A DNA stretch of 60,379 nucleotides from Betaproteobacteria bacterium (GTDB lineage Bacteria; Pseudomonadota; Gammaproteobacteria; Burkholderiales; SG8-39), in assembly GCA_016195915.1 (NCBI GenBank), contig JACPYS010000065.1, positions 1 through 60,379 on the forward strand. The letters run 5' to 3'. Below the pieces are notes generated by a model. It was not told the DNA's origin. It did no database searches and saw only the letters and a program-made list of their open reading frames with translations. Numbering within the stretch: position 1 is the stretch's first letter; each line of letters opens with the position of its first letter. The translations under genes were made by a program, and so were the position numbers. Below are positions 59,650-60,379 of this stretch, piece by piece.

Positions 59650-59718
59650 CCGCGCCGCCTGCGGGCGGAACACTGATTCAAGCGCGGCGGTACCGTTGGT
59701 ACACGCCGCCGAGGGTAT

Positions 59719-59799
59719 GACTTCCTCCGACTCGACGATCTTGGAATCGTTCAGACGAAGGTAAAGCGCGTCGGCCTTCTCGTCGTATTGCATCTTCAT
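59719..59799 (-). pseudogene. Truncated DUF2283 protein
   Basis: Starting at ATG 59799 the minus strand encodes KMQYDEKADALYLRLNDSKI then VESEEV, the first half of DUF2283 (about 27 residues). After this the frame continues into unrelated sequence, so the second half is lost. DUF2283 genes commonly accompany small toxin-like genes; here it follows the DUF5615 gene by 24 bases. Confidence 0.65.
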
Positions 59800-59823
59800 G
59801 GCTTACCCCGCGTCCCAACGCGC

Positions 59824-60189
59824 CTATCGGCGCTCGCCAACGTTCCACCCCACAATTCGGCCTGTCTCGTAAAGATCGAATAGTCGTCCCGCAGGCTTCG
59901 ATTTCAGGAACCCTTCGAGCGCCCTGAACCAGATCTCCACTCGCTGCGTGGTTGGAAGCCGCTGCGGAACCCGCGATATGACCACTTGGGCGCGAAAATC
60001 GGCGGGAACGTCCTCGAACTCGGTGTCGTTGGTGAGAAACACGAGTTCCTCCGCCATCAACCGTTGCCGGATCATCGAGTCCGCCATCCCGCGTTGACCG
60101 AGCAGGATGATGTGTTCGACGTCATGCCCAGCGGCGTGCAGCCGGTGATAGAGAGGAGGCGGGAATTTCTCGTCGAGCAGGATCTTCAC
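59824..60189 (-). CDS. DUF5615 PIN-like protein, putative toxin
   Basis: A 121-residue protein: MKILLDEKFPPPLYHRLHAA with the first Asp of the PIN-like fold, AGHDVEHIILLGQRGMADSM, ELVFLTNDTEFED with the second Asp near residue 57, and DFRAQVVISRVPQRLPTT. This is the Mut7-C / DUF5615 pattern, treated as a probable RNase toxin family. Its usual small partner would be DUF433 or DUF2283-like; the latter is truncated next door. Confidence 0.8.
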   Translation of the reverse strand: MKILLDEKFPPPLYHRLHAAGHDVEHIILLGQRGMADSMIRQRLMAEELVFLTNDTEFEDVPADFRAQVVISRVPQRLPTTQRVEIWFRALEGFLKSKPAGRLFDLYETGRIVGWNVGERR

Positions 60190-60212
60190 GCGGCCTTTAC
60201 CGCAGGAGGCAG

Positions 60213-60379
60213 ATGCGCCGCCACGTGGGCGGCGTAGCGAAGCGCGGTCAGGACCTGCTCGCGGGCACGAGCAAGGACTGCAACGCCAACGGCATTCCGG
60301 ACGAATGCGATATCTCTACAGGCGGCAGCCAGGACGTCGACCACAACGGCGTGCCGGACGAGTGCGAAACCGACTGCAA
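60213..60379 (+). CDS. Start of a PDEC-repeat secreted-type protein (partial)
   Basis: Open from ATG 60213 to the window end, with AGGAGG a few bases upstream. After a basic start (MRRHVGGVAKRGQDLL) two Asp/Asn-rich repeats follow: DCNANGIPDECDISTG and DVDHNGVPDECETDC. Such N-G-(I/V)-P-D-E-C repeats resemble calcium-binding dockerin or thrombospondin-type-3 units, well known from secreted planctomycete proteins. No signal peptide is seen, so the real start may differ or the piece may be a fragment. Confidence 0.45.
   Translation, partial: MRRHVGGVAKRGQDLLAGTSKDCNANGIPDECDISTGGSQDVDHNGVPDECETDC

Noticed and set aside
59338-59799. A 153-residue protein starting with DUF2283
   Set aside because: Only the first 27 residues match; the rest is the reverse of the 53-codon gene and promoter DNA, so it is listed as a truncated gene.

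Overview
The window looks like chromosome of a high-GC betaproteobacterium, probably Burkholderiales-like. This is inferred from the queA-tgt-yajC-secD-secF operon, the purB / mnmA / nudJ-type neighbourhood, two Bug-type tripartite-tricarboxylate receptor proteins, E. coli-type GshA, and the overall base composition. No rRNA, CRISPR array or intact insertion sequence was found. One tRNA gene, tRNA-Leu(CAA), is present at 3335-3421 on the minus strand.

Layout. (1) 1-3334 is the end of an integrated genetic element that continues off the left edge: replication-like and AlpA-like genes, a small membrane protein and a P4-type tyrosine integrase abutting tRNA-Leu. (2) 3.4-20.8 kb is mostly core genome: queuosine synthesis (queA, tgt), Sec accessory proteins (yajC, secD, secF), a membrane-fused spermidine-synthase-like protein, purB, a GST, mnmA, a Nudix hydrolase, aminotransferases and corA. 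It is interrupted at 14.7-17.1 kb by two toxin-antitoxin-like modules and decayed gene ends. (3) 20.9-30.8 kb holds a complete peptide-type ABC importer (receptor, two permeases, two ATPases) in one minus-strand run with an N-carbamoyl-D-amino-acid amidohydrolase and a ThDP-dependent decarboxylase-like enzyme, meeting a zinc alcohol dehydrogenase head-on. (4) 30.9-35.0 kb has a secretion membrane-fusion protein, a deleted and frameshifted partner, and lon.

(5) 35.3-47.2 kb is the most striking part. An 11.85 kb catabolic block lies between two copies of the 3' end of an ABC-F ATPase gene. The left copy is only a C-terminal stump and the right copy is a full gene; they share an exact 43-bp direct repeat (35305-35347 and 47159-47201). 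The block carries a Bug receptor, a lipocalin-like protein, an APH-type phosphotransferase, an AraC regulator, an FAD / Fe-S / FAD oxidoreductase set and an acyl-CoA ligase. Inside it, the AraC gene shows the same stump-plus-full-copy arrangement.

(6) 49.0-60.4 kb returns to chromosomal genes: FKBP isomerase, BenE-type transporter, gshA, a DadA-like dehydrogenase with a Bug receptor, a UvrD-like helicase and an iron alcohol dehydrogenase. These are mixed with further toxin-antitoxin-like loci and end in a secreted-protein-like fragment with PDEC repeats.

How the parts may work together: the ABC importer with carbamoylase and ThDP enzyme suggests uptake and stepwise breakdown of an amide- or carbamoyl-bearing compound. 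The island suggests oxidation and CoA-activation of a hydroxylated organic acid under AraC control. Both readings are inference from family membership and gene order. At least five toxin-antitoxin-like loci occur, three of them with PIN-domain toxins.
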